From the NCBI GenBank assembly GCA_905215045.1, contig CAJMOO010000010.1:1-35028 (forward strand): a DNA stretch of 35,028 nt, given 5' to 3'. The notes under the pieces are model-generated. The model ran no database searches and was not told the DNA's origin. It saw only the letters and a program-made list of their open reading frames with translations. How positions within the stretch are numbered: position 1 is the stretch's first letter; each line of letters starts with the position of its first letter. Below, one piece after another: positions 25,297-33,950 of the stretch. The DNA comes from an uncultured bacterium. Its GTDB lineage: Bacteria; Bacillota_A; Clostridia; Lachnospirales; Lachnospiraceae. The translations under genes were made by a program, and so were the position numbers.

Positions 25297-26010
25297 TCAA
25301 ACGGTTACATATGTTCCGTTAAATTCACCTTTCATTAAATTCTCAATACTGTTTTCTTCGTTTAATCCGAATACTGCAAGCGGCATCTTGTTTTCAAGAC
25401 ACATAATTGTTGCTGTCAGATCAATAACTCCTAATTTCTGGTCTAAAACTTTTTCCATTGTGATGCTGTCATATTTTACAGCATTTTCATTGACAGCTGG
25501 ATCACTATCGTATACACCATCAATAGATTTTGCTAATAAAATAGCGTCTGCCTCAATCTCGATCGCACGAAGTGCTGTTGCTGTGTCTGTTGAGAAATAA
25601 GGATGTCCTGTTCCTCCTGCAAAAAATACAACTTTACCTTCGTCCAGAGCTTTGACAGCTTTGTCTTTTGAGAATAATTCTGTAAATGCTCCGCATACAA
25701 ATGGTGTATATACTTCTGTCTTCATTCCAGCAGTTCTGAATGCATCTGATACATAAATACAGTTCATCACTGTTGCAAGCATCCCGATCTGGTCTGCTTT
25801 CGTACGTTCCATACTCTCACTTGTACGGCCTCTCCAGAAGTTCCCGCCACCGATAACGATCGCTACCTGAAGTCCTTCATCTACTAATGTCTTTACCTGA
25901 CGTGCGGCATCTGCACAAGTTGCCTCGTCAAATCCTGTCTTCTTATCTCCGGCAAGTGCTTCTCCACTTAATTTTAAAAGCACACGTTTCATATCTTTTA
26001 AATCTTTCAT
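25297..26010 (-). CDS. pyrH: UMP kinase
   Basis: A 237-residue hexameric kinase making UDP from UMP. Signatures: RVLLKLSGEALAG (phosphate binding), VIGGGNFWRGR, ADQIGMLATVMN, FAGGTGHPYFSTDTATALRA and DGVYDSDP. The ATG at 26010 follows AAGAGGTAGATC. An in-frame ATG 12 codons upstream lacks a ribosome site. It heads the core operon from its own strong promoter. rpsB and tsf, which precede pyrH in many bacteria, are absent here. Confidence 0.96.
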   Translation of the reverse strand: MKDLKDMKRVLLKLSGEALAGDKKTGFDEATCADAARQVKTLVDEGLQVAIVIGGGNFWRGRTSESMERTKADQIGMLATVMNCIYVSDAFRTAGMKTEVYTPFVCGAFTELFSKDKAVKALDEGKVVFFAGGTGHPYFSTDTATALRAIEIEADAILLAKSIDGVYDSDPAVNENAVKYDSITMEKVLDQKLGVIDLTATIMCLENKMPLAVFGLNEENSIENLMKGEFNGTYVTV

Positions 26011-26054
26011 TGATCTACCTCTTTTGTTCTTTCTTTGCCAAATCACTATGTGAA

Positions 26055-26083
26055 ATTATATCATATCATCAAGAAAAGAACAA
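26055..26083 (-). promoter_or_regulatory. Promoter of the pyrH-frr operon
   Basis: Minus strand TTGTTC (26078-26083), 17 bases and TATAAT (26055-26060), just after the terminator of the CarD-like gene and about 45 bases before the pyrH start. Confidence 0.8.
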
Positions 26084-26085
26084 CT

Positions 26086-26122
26086 ATAAAAAGGACCTCT
26101 TTCAAGATTGAAAAAGATCCTT
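26086..26122 (-). terminator. Rho-independent terminator after the CarD-like gene
   Basis: Minus strand: an approximately 14-base stem (26108-26122 pairing with 26091-26105, two G-U pairs) with a tiny loop, followed by TTTTTAT. It lies about 30 bases after the stop codon of the CarD-like gene. Confidence 0.85.
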
Positions 26123-26153
26123 CTGTATTTATTGATTTCTTTTATATTATATA

Positions 26154-26666
26154 TTAAGTTGTCACAGTCTCTTTCATGTTCGTACGAAAGATATCTTCGA
26201 CCTCATTCTTTGAAAGTTTCAACACATAGGAAATCTCTGAGAACAAAATATTCTCTGCGGTTTTTAAATAGCGTTCATCTGTCGATGGAAAATTCTTTCC
26301 ATTCAAAAATCTGGATCTCTTACGTTTTAAAAGTGACTTTACAAGTCTTAAGATTTCTTTAAAATCACATCCTCTGACACATTGTTTATAATTATCTTCT
26401 CTGAATTTCTCTTTTGTGATCTCAAAATCATCTAATTCCTTAAATTCCTTGAGATAAGATTTGATCTCATTGGAAGATAATAACTTGCGCATCTTCGTCT
26501 TCTTATTATCAACCGGAGTAAATATCTCCCGGTCTTCTTTGTGATATGGTCTTAAAATATAGTACAGTTTGTCTCCTGGCACTCCATCCATATCCATGGT
26601 TGTCACTTCTTCAACTTTACAAACACCTGTGCTTCCATAAACAATATACTCGCCTTGTTCAAACAT
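26154..26666 (-). CDS. CarD/CdnL-like transcriptional regulator
   Basis: A 170-residue protein. The N-terminal 60 residues (FEQGEYIVYGSTGVCKVEEV ... LYYILRPYHKEDREIFTPVDN) form the CarD/TRCF RNA polymerase-interacting Tudor-like domain. The C-terminal 100 residues are helical and basic (KSLLKRKRSRF). Family members bind the beta subunit of RNA polymerase and stabilise open complexes, often at rRNA promoters. The ATG follows AAAGGATGAG. A candidate extended -10 promoter is upstream and a terminator is downstream, so it is probably monocistronic or transcribed with the Hpt gene. The targets are unknown. Family call is good. Confidence 0.87.
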   Translation of the reverse strand: MFEQGEYIVYGSTGVCKVEEVTTMDMDGVPGDKLYYILRPYHKEDREIFTPVDNKKTKMRKLLSSNEIKSYLKEFKELDDFEITKEKFREDNYKQCVRGCDFKEILRLVKSLLKRKRSRFLNGKNFPSTDERYLKTAENILFSEISYVLKLSKNEVEDIFRTNMKETVTT

Positions 26667-26730
26667 TCATCTCATCCTTTCTATCTATTTGGCAAGTTTT
26701 CATGATATCTAAACAATTTCCTATATTCCT

Positions 26731-26759
26731 ATTTTAACACAAGGTTTTTGAAATTTCTA
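26731..26759 (-). promoter_or_regulatory. Candidate extended -10 promoter of the CarD-like gene
   Basis: Minus strand TGTTAAAAT with TAAAAT at 26731-26736 and a poor -35 (TAGAAA at 17 bases). The upstream sequence matches the one before mscL apart from a single-base spacing change. Confidence 0.45.
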
Positions 26760-26783
26760 ATAATTTTTTCTACATTATCCAAT

Positions 26784-27134
26784 TTAATCCAATTTTTGGA
26801 TACCATCTACCACTTTTTGATATTCTTTCTCAATTTCATCAATGACTGGCAGCACTTCTTCTTGTTGTCCAGCACGAATCATATCAACTGCTTTTGCACT
26901 TTTTTGCTGTAAATGTGTAAATTCAAGATTACTTGCGATTCCCTTCATCGTATGAGTTGTTCTTAAAATCTCATCATAATCCATCTTTGCCACAGCCTCT
27001 TTGATCTGATCATAAGTTGGATCATCCAAAAATTTGCGTACAAATTTCTCAACCAGCTTCTGATTCCCCATCATGCGATTGCTTACATTTTCATAGTTTT
27101 CATCAATACTATCATAAAATTCCTGAATATTCAT
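26784..27134 (-). CDS. Stand-alone Hpt (histidine phosphotransfer) domain protein
   Basis: A 116-residue all-helical protein. THTMKGIASNLEF (about residues 60-72) is the Hpt signature with His61 as the phosphoryl acceptor, and Lys64-Gly65 follow as expected. Helices before and after complete a four-helix bundle of normal Hpt size. It should relay phosphate between a hybrid kinase and a response regulator. Neither partner is in the window, so it is an orphan. The ATG at 27134 follows AAGGAGGAG; an in-frame start 7 codons upstream is rejected because the ribosome site would lie inside it. It has its own promoter but no clear terminator separates it from the activase gene upstream. Downstream of the stop AATTGGAT is repeated in tandem, without a hairpin. 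Confidence 0.85.
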   Translation of the reverse strand: MNIQEFYDSIDENYENVSNRMMGNQKLVEKFVRKFLDDPTYDQIKEAVAKMDYDEILRTTHTMKGIASNLEFTHLQQKSAKAVDMIRAGQQEEVLPVIDEIEKEYQKVVDGIQKLD

Positions 27135-27184
27135 GACCTTTCTCCTCCTTATCAAATATATCTCCTAGTTTTATAATCCCCATG

Positions 27185-27213
27185 ATTATATCATATTTTA
27201 CATAATTCAACAA
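27185..27213 (-). promoter_or_regulatory. Promoter of the Hpt gene
   Basis: Minus strand TTGTTG (27208-27213), 17 bases and TATAAT (27185-27190), starting only 15 bases after the stop codon of the activase gene. Confidence 0.7.
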
Positions 27214-27227
27214 ATCAATTTCTGTCT

Positions 27228-30200
27228 TTATACACCAGAAGTTTTTCCAACATTATAACTCTTTCCTCGATAATTTTTATCTTCTGTCTGTGTATAATGA
27301 TGGCTTCTTCTATGATCACGTTCTTCATTTTCTTCAAGAATTTCCTGTTTCGCATTCATAACTAGCATCTGAAGCCTGTTTTCAATATTCGCAAAACTTA
27401 CGTCTGGATCATAATCCAGTGGAAGAATCTGTGCATTTGGATACATTTCTTTTAATTTTTTTGAAATTCCTCTTCCGACAACGTGGTTTGGAAGGCATCC
27501 AAACGGCTGTAAAATCAAGAAATATCTGCATCCGTGTTCTGCATGATGAATGATCTCCCCTGGAATCAAAACACCTTCTCCCGCATCAAATGTATGATGA
27601 ATTACCGGATCACTTGCTTTTACCAGCTCATCCATGCGAATTGCCGGCTTATACAGTGGATGATCCTTTGCGATCGAATCCGTCAGGCTGTGTGCCAGAT
27701 CAAAGAAAGTATCCGCTGTCCTAAACCATATTTTCTGATCGATCGGTTTATTTAAGTGATATTCTTTTATCTGCGCATCCTGATAAAAATATGTTTTTCT
27801 GATAACATCCGTCATTCTTGCTTCAATAATCTCAAATCCATTATCTTCCAGATATCTTTCAATATCATGATTGGCACCCGGATGGAAATTCAGAAGATAT
27901 TCTCCTACGATCAGAATCTGCGGTTTCAGGTTTGATCTGTCATAGGATATATTCTTCATAATATTGATTGCTTCTTTAAATCCTTTTCTTGCTCCGCGGA
28001 CACCAGATTTCTCAAGTCCCTCGATCACACAGTCTAACGCTTTATCAAATGCCTTATCTGCACTTCCTTTGACTGTCTCATAAGGACGGATCTTTCGCAG
28101 TAATTCCTCCAGCACATCGATCATTGGCAGTGCAAATGCGATTTTTACAGAGGATGCAAGATTTAACTTAAATCCCGGATGCATGTTATGGGAATCCACA
28201 TCGTCATTTGTAAGGATCGGAACATTTTCATATCCTGCATCATCCAATGCTTTTCGAAGTAGTGCTCCGTAATGTGTCAGACGGCAGTCACCCACATATT
28301 TTGCCATAACAACAGCGACATCTTTTCCGTCATATTTTCCACTTTCCAGTGCTGCCAATGCTTCCCCGATTACAATCTGTGCCGGGAAGCAAATATCATT
28401 ATGTACATATCGTTTTCCAAGACGGATTGCATCTTCCCGCCCAATATCTAATGACACTGCTCTGATTCCCTGTCCCTTTAATGCAGCCGTCATGATCCGG
28501 CAGAATGCATGGGATGTATTTGGTACTAATGCAATCTTTTCTTTTTTATCCTGTTTTTTAAATTTGACCGCATATGGTTCCTGTAATTCATGTACATTAA
28601 GTTTCTTTTGTTTCTCTCTTCCCATTTTGACAGTTTCCAGGAATGAACGGACACGAATTCCAAGTGGTCCCTGGTTATCACTTTCATCAACTTTCAGAAT
28701 CAGAGGTGTCTTACCAGAGATCTCTTTCATCATTCTTGTGATCTCATCAGATAAATAAGCGTCATGTCCACATCCAAAACTTACAAGCTGTACATACTCA
28801 AGATGTTCACTCTGTGCTGCAAGGATCGCAGATGACAGCATTCTTGCATGATAGTTATTTACTATGTCAATGCGGCTCTTAGACAACTGTGTTTTGTTCA
28901 CTTCTGGCAGTGAATCTGCTGTTAATACTGCAATTCCTGCTTTTGTAAACATTTTAGAAAGATCATGATTTACCAATGTATCATTCTGATATGGACGTGA
29001 AGCCAAAACAACTGCAAAGCTGTCTTTTTCTTCTACATCATCTAAGATTTCCTGTCCACGTTTCTTTAGCTGTTCATCAAAAGATTTCTGTGCAAGATCT
29101 CCTGCTTTCATCGCTTCAAGCACTTCTTCTTTTGGAATATGATATTCATCCTGCATATACGCAAGCAGCTGGCGCTGTCTGTCTTTCTTCGTATGCCAGT
29201 GGAATAATGGTGCATCAAATGGCACATTCCATTTATCCTGTGGGTTATCAGAATTTCTGATAACGATTGGATATCCTTTCACAACAGCACACATAGATTC
29301 ACTCGTTTTTTCTGTATTCTCTGGTGGTACTGTTGTGATTGACGGCATAAAGATTCTGTCTACATGATATTTCTTCACCAGATTCCTAAGATGTCCATGA
29401 ACTAATTTTGCTGGGAAACATACTGTATCCGAGGTTACTGCTGATAAACCACTTTCATAAATTTCTCTTGTACTCTCATCTGACAACTGTACATTGTATC
29501 CTAACGTTTTGAAAAACGTTGTCCAAAACGGCATTGTATCCCAGTAAGAAAGTACTCTTGGAATTCCAATCGTAATATTTCTTTCCTTCTTTGGTGCCGG
29601 ATATGGGTATTCTTTAAACAATAGCTGTTTACGTTCCCCAAATAAATCTGGAACGCTTTTATTCTTCTTGATTGTTTCTCTTAATTTCTTGGACACTTCC
29701 GTATTCTTTGGATCACCAATGATCTCACCTTTTTCACAACGATTGTTTGTTACCCATGAATTTCCATTTGAAAACTGTACGATCGTTCTCTGACAATGGT
29801 TGGTACAAAACGGACAAGGCGCATTTGCCTCCTGTGTATATGAAAATGTATCAAGATCTGCAAGATCCCATGCTTTCACACTTTCCGGATTCTTTTCATA
29901 CTGTTCTTTGGCAATTAATCCTACACCAATAGCTCCCATGATTCCAGGATATGGTGCTCTTACCACTTCACGTCCTACATATTCTTCAATTGCACGTAAG
30001 ACTGCATCATTTTCAAAAGTTCCACCCTGAACAACGATCTTCTTTCCTAAGGAATCAAGATTTGATACACGGATTACCTTTGTAAATACATTTTGAATGA
30101 TAGAACGGCATAATCCAGCCATGATATCTTCTGGATTCTTTCCATTTCTCTGTTCCGTAATGATGCTGCTGTTCATAAATACCGTACAACGACTTCCCAA

Positions 30201-31721
30201 AACAGCTGGATTTTTTGATGCAAAAGCTTTATCTGCAATTTCTTTTGTTTGAATATGTAAAGATGAAGCAAAGTTTTCAAGGAAGGATCCGCATCCGGAA
30301 GAACATGCTTCATTTAGCAGGATATTTGTAATAACTCCATCTTCCAGCCAGATTGCCTTCATATCCTGTCCACCAATATCCAGAATAAAAGATGCATCTT
30401 TTACATATTTCTCAGAAGCTCTTGCATGGGCAACGGTTTCTACTGTATGACATGGAATCTCAAACGCTTTGGAAAAAAGCATTTCCCCATATCCTGTTGT
30501 TCCTGCAGAGAGAATCTCAAGTTTCGCTCCTGCATCTTCATATCGTTTTCTTAATTGAATTAATGCATCTTTGGCAACTTTCAGTGGATCTCCTTCATTT
30601 GGTGCATAAAAAGAATCAAGAATTTCCTCTTGTTCATCAAGCAGTACAAATTTGGTCGTTGTACTTCCGGCATCAATTCCAAGGAAACATCTTACTGTTT
30701 CCCCTTTTTGAGGCTGCTTCCATATTACCTTTTTCTTTTGATGTGCTTTCTTAAACGCTTCTTCCTCTTCTTTTGTCTCAAAAAATGGGGCTGCGGCTTC
30801 CCCTGATATATGGGTATTATTCTTCTGTGCATTTTCTAAAGCTTCTAACAGCTTATCAACATCTTTTGCTTTACTGTCTGCAAACATCTTCTCTAAAGAC
30901 AATGCTGCTCCATATGCGATCATTAATTCTGAATGCTCTGGACAAAGAATTTCCTCTTCCTTAAGTTCCAGACGTTCAGCAAATACTTTCACCAATGTTG
31001 GATGAAAAGTTAATGGCCCACCTTCAAATGCAACTGGTTTTTTGATTTCAAGGCCTTGTGCAAGTCCTCCGATCGTCTGCTTTGCGATCGCATGGAATGC
31101 TGACAATGCAAGATCTTCCTTAGCTGCACCCTGATTTAACAATGGCTGGATATCTGTTTTTGCGTAAACACCACATCTTCCTGAAATATCATAAAGGTGT
31201 GTTCCTTTTTGTGCTAATTCATTAAAATGTTCCACTGGAACTTTCAATACAGATGCAATCTCATCAATAAATGCTCCCGTTCCACCTGCACAGCTTCCAT
31301 TCATTCGCATATCTGCAACACTCTGTGGCTGTCCATTTTCGGAATCTTTAAAAAAGATCATCTTCGCATCCTGTCCACCTAATTCAATAGCCGTTCCTAC
31401 TTGCTGAAACTGATCCTGCAGAGCAATCGCATTCGCAGCAACTTCCTGTACAAATGGTACTTTTAAAATAGAAGATACTGGTTTTGCCCCAGATCCTGTC
31501 AGACATAATTTGATCTTTTTTTGTTTTATATGACTGCAAAACTCTTTGATGCTTTTGATCACACTTGCAACCTGGTTTGCATGATGTCTTGCATAATCAG
31601 AAAATAACAGCTGATGATCATGATCAGCATCAACTGCTACTATTTTTGTTGTCGTAGACCCAACGTCGATTCCGACTAATATATTCTGTTCGTTTGATTT
31701 TATCGTCTCTTTATTCATCAT
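27228..31721 (-). CDS. Giant tandem acyl-CoA dehydratase activase-related protein (BadF/BcrA x2 plus DUF2229-like region)
   Basis: A 1497-residue protein. It has two ASKHA ATPase domains of the BadF/BadG/BcrA/BcrD activator family. The first has GIDVGSTTTK (about 18-27), SCAGGTGAFIDE (143-154, Cys144) and GRCGVYAKTD (Cys183). The second has GIDAGSTTTK (348-357), ACSSGCGSF (472-480) and SRCTVFMNS (510-518). The paired Cys ligands match those that hold the bridging 4Fe-4S cluster of 2-hydroxyacyl-CoA dehydratase activators. Beyond residue 640 come CPFCTNHCQ and a DUF2229-like block (IGIPRVLSYWDTMPFW, SDTVCFPAKLVHGH), then a long Cys-containing C-terminal half resembling dehydratase D-type components (FGCGHDAYLSDEI). 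The final 30 residues are polar (RRSHHYTQTED). The function of these fused giants is not known to me. No dehydratase genes are adjacent. The Shine-Dalgarno sequence (AAGGAG) is unusually far, about 15 bases, from ATGATG. Confidence 0.88.
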   Translation of the reverse strand: MMNKETIKSNEQNILVGIDVGSTTTKIVAVDADHDHQLLFSDYARHHANQVASVIKSIKEFCSHIKQKKIKLCLTGSGAKPVSSILKVPFVQEVAANAIALQDQFQQVGTAIELGGQDAKMIFFKDSENGQPQSVADMRMNGSCAGGTGAFIDEIASVLKVPVEHFNELAQKGTHLYDISGRCGVYAKTDIQPLLNQGAAKEDLALSAFHAIAKQTIGGLAQGLEIKKPVAFEGGPLTFHPTLVKVFAERLELKEEEILCPEHSELMIAYGAALSLEKMFADSKAKDVDKLLEALENAQKNNTHISGEAAAPFFETKEEEEAFKKAHQKKKVIWKQPQKGETVRCFLGIDAGSTTTKFVLLDEQEEILDSFYAPNEGDPLKVAKDALIQLRKRYEDAGAKLEILSAGTTGYGEMLFSKAFEIPCHTVETVAHARASEKYVKDASFILDIGGQDMKAIWLEDGVITNILLNEACSSGCGSFLENFASSLHIQTKEIADKAFASKNPAVLGSRCTVFMNSSIITEQRNGKNPEDIMAGLCRSIIQNVFTKVIRVSNLDSLGKKIVVQGGTFENDAVLRAIEEYVGREVVRAPYPGIMGAIGVGLIAKEQYEKNPESVKAWDLADLDTFSYTQEANAPCPFCTNHCQRTIVQFSNGNSWVTNNRCEKGEIIGDPKNTEVSKKLRETIKKNKSVPDLFGERKQLLFKEYPYPAPKKERNITIGIPRVLSYWDTMPFWTTFFKTLGYNVQLSDESTREIYESGLSAVTSDTVCFPAKLVHGHLRNLVKKYHVDRIFMPSITTVPPENTEKTSESMCAVVKGYPIVIRNSDNPQDKWNVPFDAPLFHWHTKKDRQRQLLAYMQDEYHIPKEEVLEAMKAGDLAQKSFDEQLKKRGQEILDDVEEKDSFAVVLASRPYQNDTLVNHDLSKMFTKAGIAVLTADSLPEVNKTQLSKSRIDIVNNYHARMLSSAILAAQSEHLEYVQLVSFGCGHDAYLSDEITRMMKEISGKTPLILKVDESDNQGPLGIRVRSFLETVKMGREKQKKLNVHELQEPYAVKFKKQDKKEKIALVPNTSHAFCRIMTAALKGQGIRAVSLDIGREDAIRLGKRYVHNDICFPAQIVIGEALAALESGKYDGKDVAVVMAKYVGDCRLTHYGALLRKALDDAGYENVPILTNDDVDSHNMHPGFKLNLASSVKIAFALPMIDVLEELLRKIRPYETVKGSADKAFDKALDCVIEGLEKSGVRGARKGFKEAINIMKNISYDRSNLKPQILIVGEYLLNFHPGANHDIERYLEDNGFEIIEARMTDVIRKTYFYQDAQIKEYHLNKPIDQKIWFRTADTFFDLAHSLTDSIAKDHPLYKPAIRMDELVKASDPVIHHTFDAGEGVLIPGEIIHHAEHGCRYFLILQPFGCLPNHVVGRGISKKLKEMYPNAQILPLDYDPDVSFANIENRLQMLVMNAKQEILEENEERDHRRSHHYTQTEDKNYRGKSYNVGKTSGV

Positions 31722-31761
31722 TCGTTATCGTCTTATCTCCTTCTTTTGAGCTTTACGTTTT

Positions 31762-31790
31762 ATCATAACGCAAAATTTCAAAAAATGTAA
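31762..31790 (-). promoter_or_regulatory. Promoter of the giant activase gene flanked by CAAAATTTC repeats
   Basis: Minus strand TTACAT (31785-31790), 17 bases and TATGAT (31762-31767). On the plus strand CAAAATTTC occurs at 31771-31779 (spacer) and 31793-31801 (just upstream of the -35), a 22-base period or about two helical turns. This is a candidate regulator site. I see no clear terminator between the metallopeptidase gene and this promoter. Confidence 0.6.
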
Positions 31791-31823
31791 GACAAAATTT
31801 CGTTTTTAACACTTTCTTCACAG

Positions 31824-32354
31824 TCAAATATTGAGCTTTTTCTTCCGATTTTCCCAGTCAGGAAGGTATAAATCCATAAAATGATAAAATCTCTCATTAT
31901 GACTTGGCTCCAGCAAATGACATAATTCATGTACCAACACATACTCTATACATTCTTCTGGTTTTACTGCCAGCTGAAGATTCATTCGGATCTTTTTGCT
32001 GTGGATGCTGCAGCTTCCCCATCTGGTTTTCATATCCCTGATCGTAAAGCCAGTACAATGAACTCCCATTACAGGTTCCCATTTCATTGCATATTCTATG
32101 ATCTTATTCTCCAGCCACTTTCGCTGCTCTATCGAGATTTCCTTTTGTTGAAATGTTTTTTGATTCTTCATTTTTTCATGATTTTTCAAAATCCAGCGTT
32201 CTTTCTTCTTAAGAAATCGAAAAACCTCTTCATCAGAGATTCTCATCGGTACAGTGACAAGAACATCTCCCTTCGGAGGTTTAATATAAATATTCATATT
32301 TTTAATTTTTCTACGCTGGATCTCGATCTTTATGTTTCCTATCTGTGTTGTCAT
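31824..32354 (-). CDS. YgjP-like zinc metallopeptidase (DUF45/SprT-like)
   Basis: A 176-residue protein of the YgjP family. TRWGSCSIHSKKIRMNLQL (about 110-128) and VLVHELCHLLEPSHNERF (about 140-157, HExxH zinc site) are diagnostic, and a C-terminal LYLPDWENRKKKL follows. The family is a gluzincin-type putative protease whose substrate is not known to me. Its ATG overlaps the stop of the UbiB-like kinase by 4 bases, so the two are translationally coupled. It is the last gene of the dtd-phasin-kinase group. Confidence 0.88.
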   Translation of the reverse strand: MTTQIGNIKIEIQRRKIKNMNIYIKPPKGDVLVTVPMRISDEEVFRFLKKKERWILKNHEKMKNQKTFQQKEISIEQRKWLENKIIEYAMKWEPVMGVHCTGFTIRDMKTRWGSCSIHSKKIRMNLQLAVKPEECIEYVLVHELCHLLEPSHNERFYHFMDLYLPDWENRKKKLNI

Positions 32355-33934
32355 TTCCTATGTCTTCCTTTTTGTATGATCATTTTAAGCAGCAAATAAA
32401 TAACAATAACCAGCCCCATAATAAAACCAGCCACACTAATATACGGCATTCCATCAATACTTGGGGAAATGTCACTTAAACATAATAATGCAGAGCTAAA
32501 CCACAATGCCATAACGATCAATGTAAGAATCAAGTGATCGATTCCTTTTTTCATATCACGTCTTACTTCATCCATCTGTGATGATTCAAGATTAATCCTT
32601 ACTTGTCCATTCTTCGTAATATTCAAAAGATCTGATATCTGTGCCGGAATCTCCAAGGATTTCTTGGATGAGCCATAGATATCTCTTAATGCGTGTTTTA
32701 CTTCTCTCTTAAGATCAATCTCGTTTATCATATTGGCCGACATATAAGATGTCAGGATCTTGATCATATTCACCTGTGGCGAACAAAGTTTTAAGGTTCC
32801 TTCCATCGTCACCATACTTCTTGCTAACAGCGTAATATCTGAATCAATTGCTATCTGATGTTTCTTCAGCAAGTCCAGTGCATCTTCCATCAGCTCGCCA
32901 AGATCCATGGTTCCAAAATCCATATTCATGTACTTGCCAACCATATCATCAAGATCTGTATATAAACTAGCATGATCTATCTTCTGCGTTGCTTTCCCAA
33001 ATGATAAAAATGCATTCTTAAGCTCATAGATATCATTCTTTAAGATTGCTGTGATCGCACGTTTCATGATCGCACGATAATGTTCTGATAAATTTCCTGC
33101 CATTCCAAGATCAAGCCAGACAATCTGCCCTTCACTGATCCATAAATTTCCCGGATGAGGATCCGCATGAAAAAATCCATCTGAAAGAATCTGCTTACAA
33201 TAGTTCTGCGCTGTTTTCTGTCCGATTTCATAACGGTCATATCCTTCTTCGTCCAATTCTTTGATATGATCGATCTGTATCCCATCTATATAACTCATAA
33301 CAAGAAGATAACGATTCGAATATTCTTTATATACTTTCGGGCAGGTTACATATCTGACATCTTCCTGATTCTTATAAAATCGTTCCAGATGCTGTGCTTC
33401 CTTAATAAAGTCCATCTCTTCCTTGGAAGTCTCCCAAAGTTCATCGATCACCTTTCTAAAATCAATGAGCTCTCCCGTTCCTGTTGCAAAATTTAAAAAT
33501 CCAGAGGCCTTCTTAAGCAATGCAAGATCTTCTTCCATCATCTGCTTGATATTCGGCCTCTGAATCTTTAATACAACTTTCTTTTTGTCTTTCAGCACAG
33601 CCTCATGAACCTGTGCGATTGATGCGCATCCGATCGGTTCTTTGTTGATCTCCTGAAAAATCTCATTTGGTTCTTTATGAAGTTCTTTCTTAAGAATCCC
33701 CCATACAGTATCAAAGTCCATTGGTTTCACATCGGTTCGAAGTCTTGCAAGTTCTTTACAGTAACGCTCTGGCAGTATATCTGAACGCATTGACATAATC
33801 TGCCCAAGCTTTACATACGTCGGCCCAAGATCTTCTAAAATCCCACATAATTTAACTGGATCAATCCCTTGTGTTACCTTGTGTTCTTTTAATACATGAA
33901 GAATCTCTTTCAGTCTTCCTGTTTCCTGTTTCAT
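32351..33934 (-). CDS. ABC1/AarF/UbiB family atypical kinase
   Basis: A 527-residue atypical kinase. Signatures: the KxGQ region YVKLGQIMSMRSDILP (about residues 40-55), the Ala-rich loop CASIAQVHEA, the catalytic HADPHPGNLW and the metal-binding WLDLGMAG. Two hydrophobic helices near the C-terminus (LILTLIVMALWFSSALLCL and VAGFIMGLVIVIYLLLKMI) anchor it in the membrane, as in UbiB. In ubiquinone-making bacteria UbiB supports quinone synthesis, and some relatives have ATPase activity. In an anaerobic Firmicute that lacks ubiquinone the lipid target is unknown. AAGAGG precedes the ATG. The gene follows the phasin-like gene by 16 bases. Confidence 0.9.
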   Translation of the reverse strand: MKQETGRLKEILHVLKEHKVTQGIDPVKLCGILEDLGPTYVKLGQIMSMRSDILPERYCKELARLRTDVKPMDFDTVWGILKKELHKEPNEIFQEINKEPIGCASIAQVHEAVLKDKKKVVLKIQRPNIKQMMEEDLALLKKASGFLNFATGTGELIDFRKVIDELWETSKEEMDFIKEAQHLERFYKNQEDVRYVTCPKVYKEYSNRYLLVMSYIDGIQIDHIKELDEEGYDRYEIGQKTAQNYCKQILSDGFFHADPHPGNLWISEGQIVWLDLGMAGNLSEHYRAIMKRAITAILKNDIYELKNAFLSFGKATQKIDHASLYTDLDDMVGKYMNMDFGTMDLGELMEDALDLLKKHQIAIDSDITLLARSMVTMEGTLKLCSPQVNMIKILTSYMSANMINEIDLKREVKHALRDIYGSSKKSLEIPAQISDLLNITKNGQVRINLESSQMDEVRRDMKKGIDHLILTLIVMALWFSSALLCLSDISPSIDGMPYISVAGFIMGLVIVIYLLLKMIIQKGRHRK

Positions 33935-33950
33935 AAAAACCTCTTTTTAA

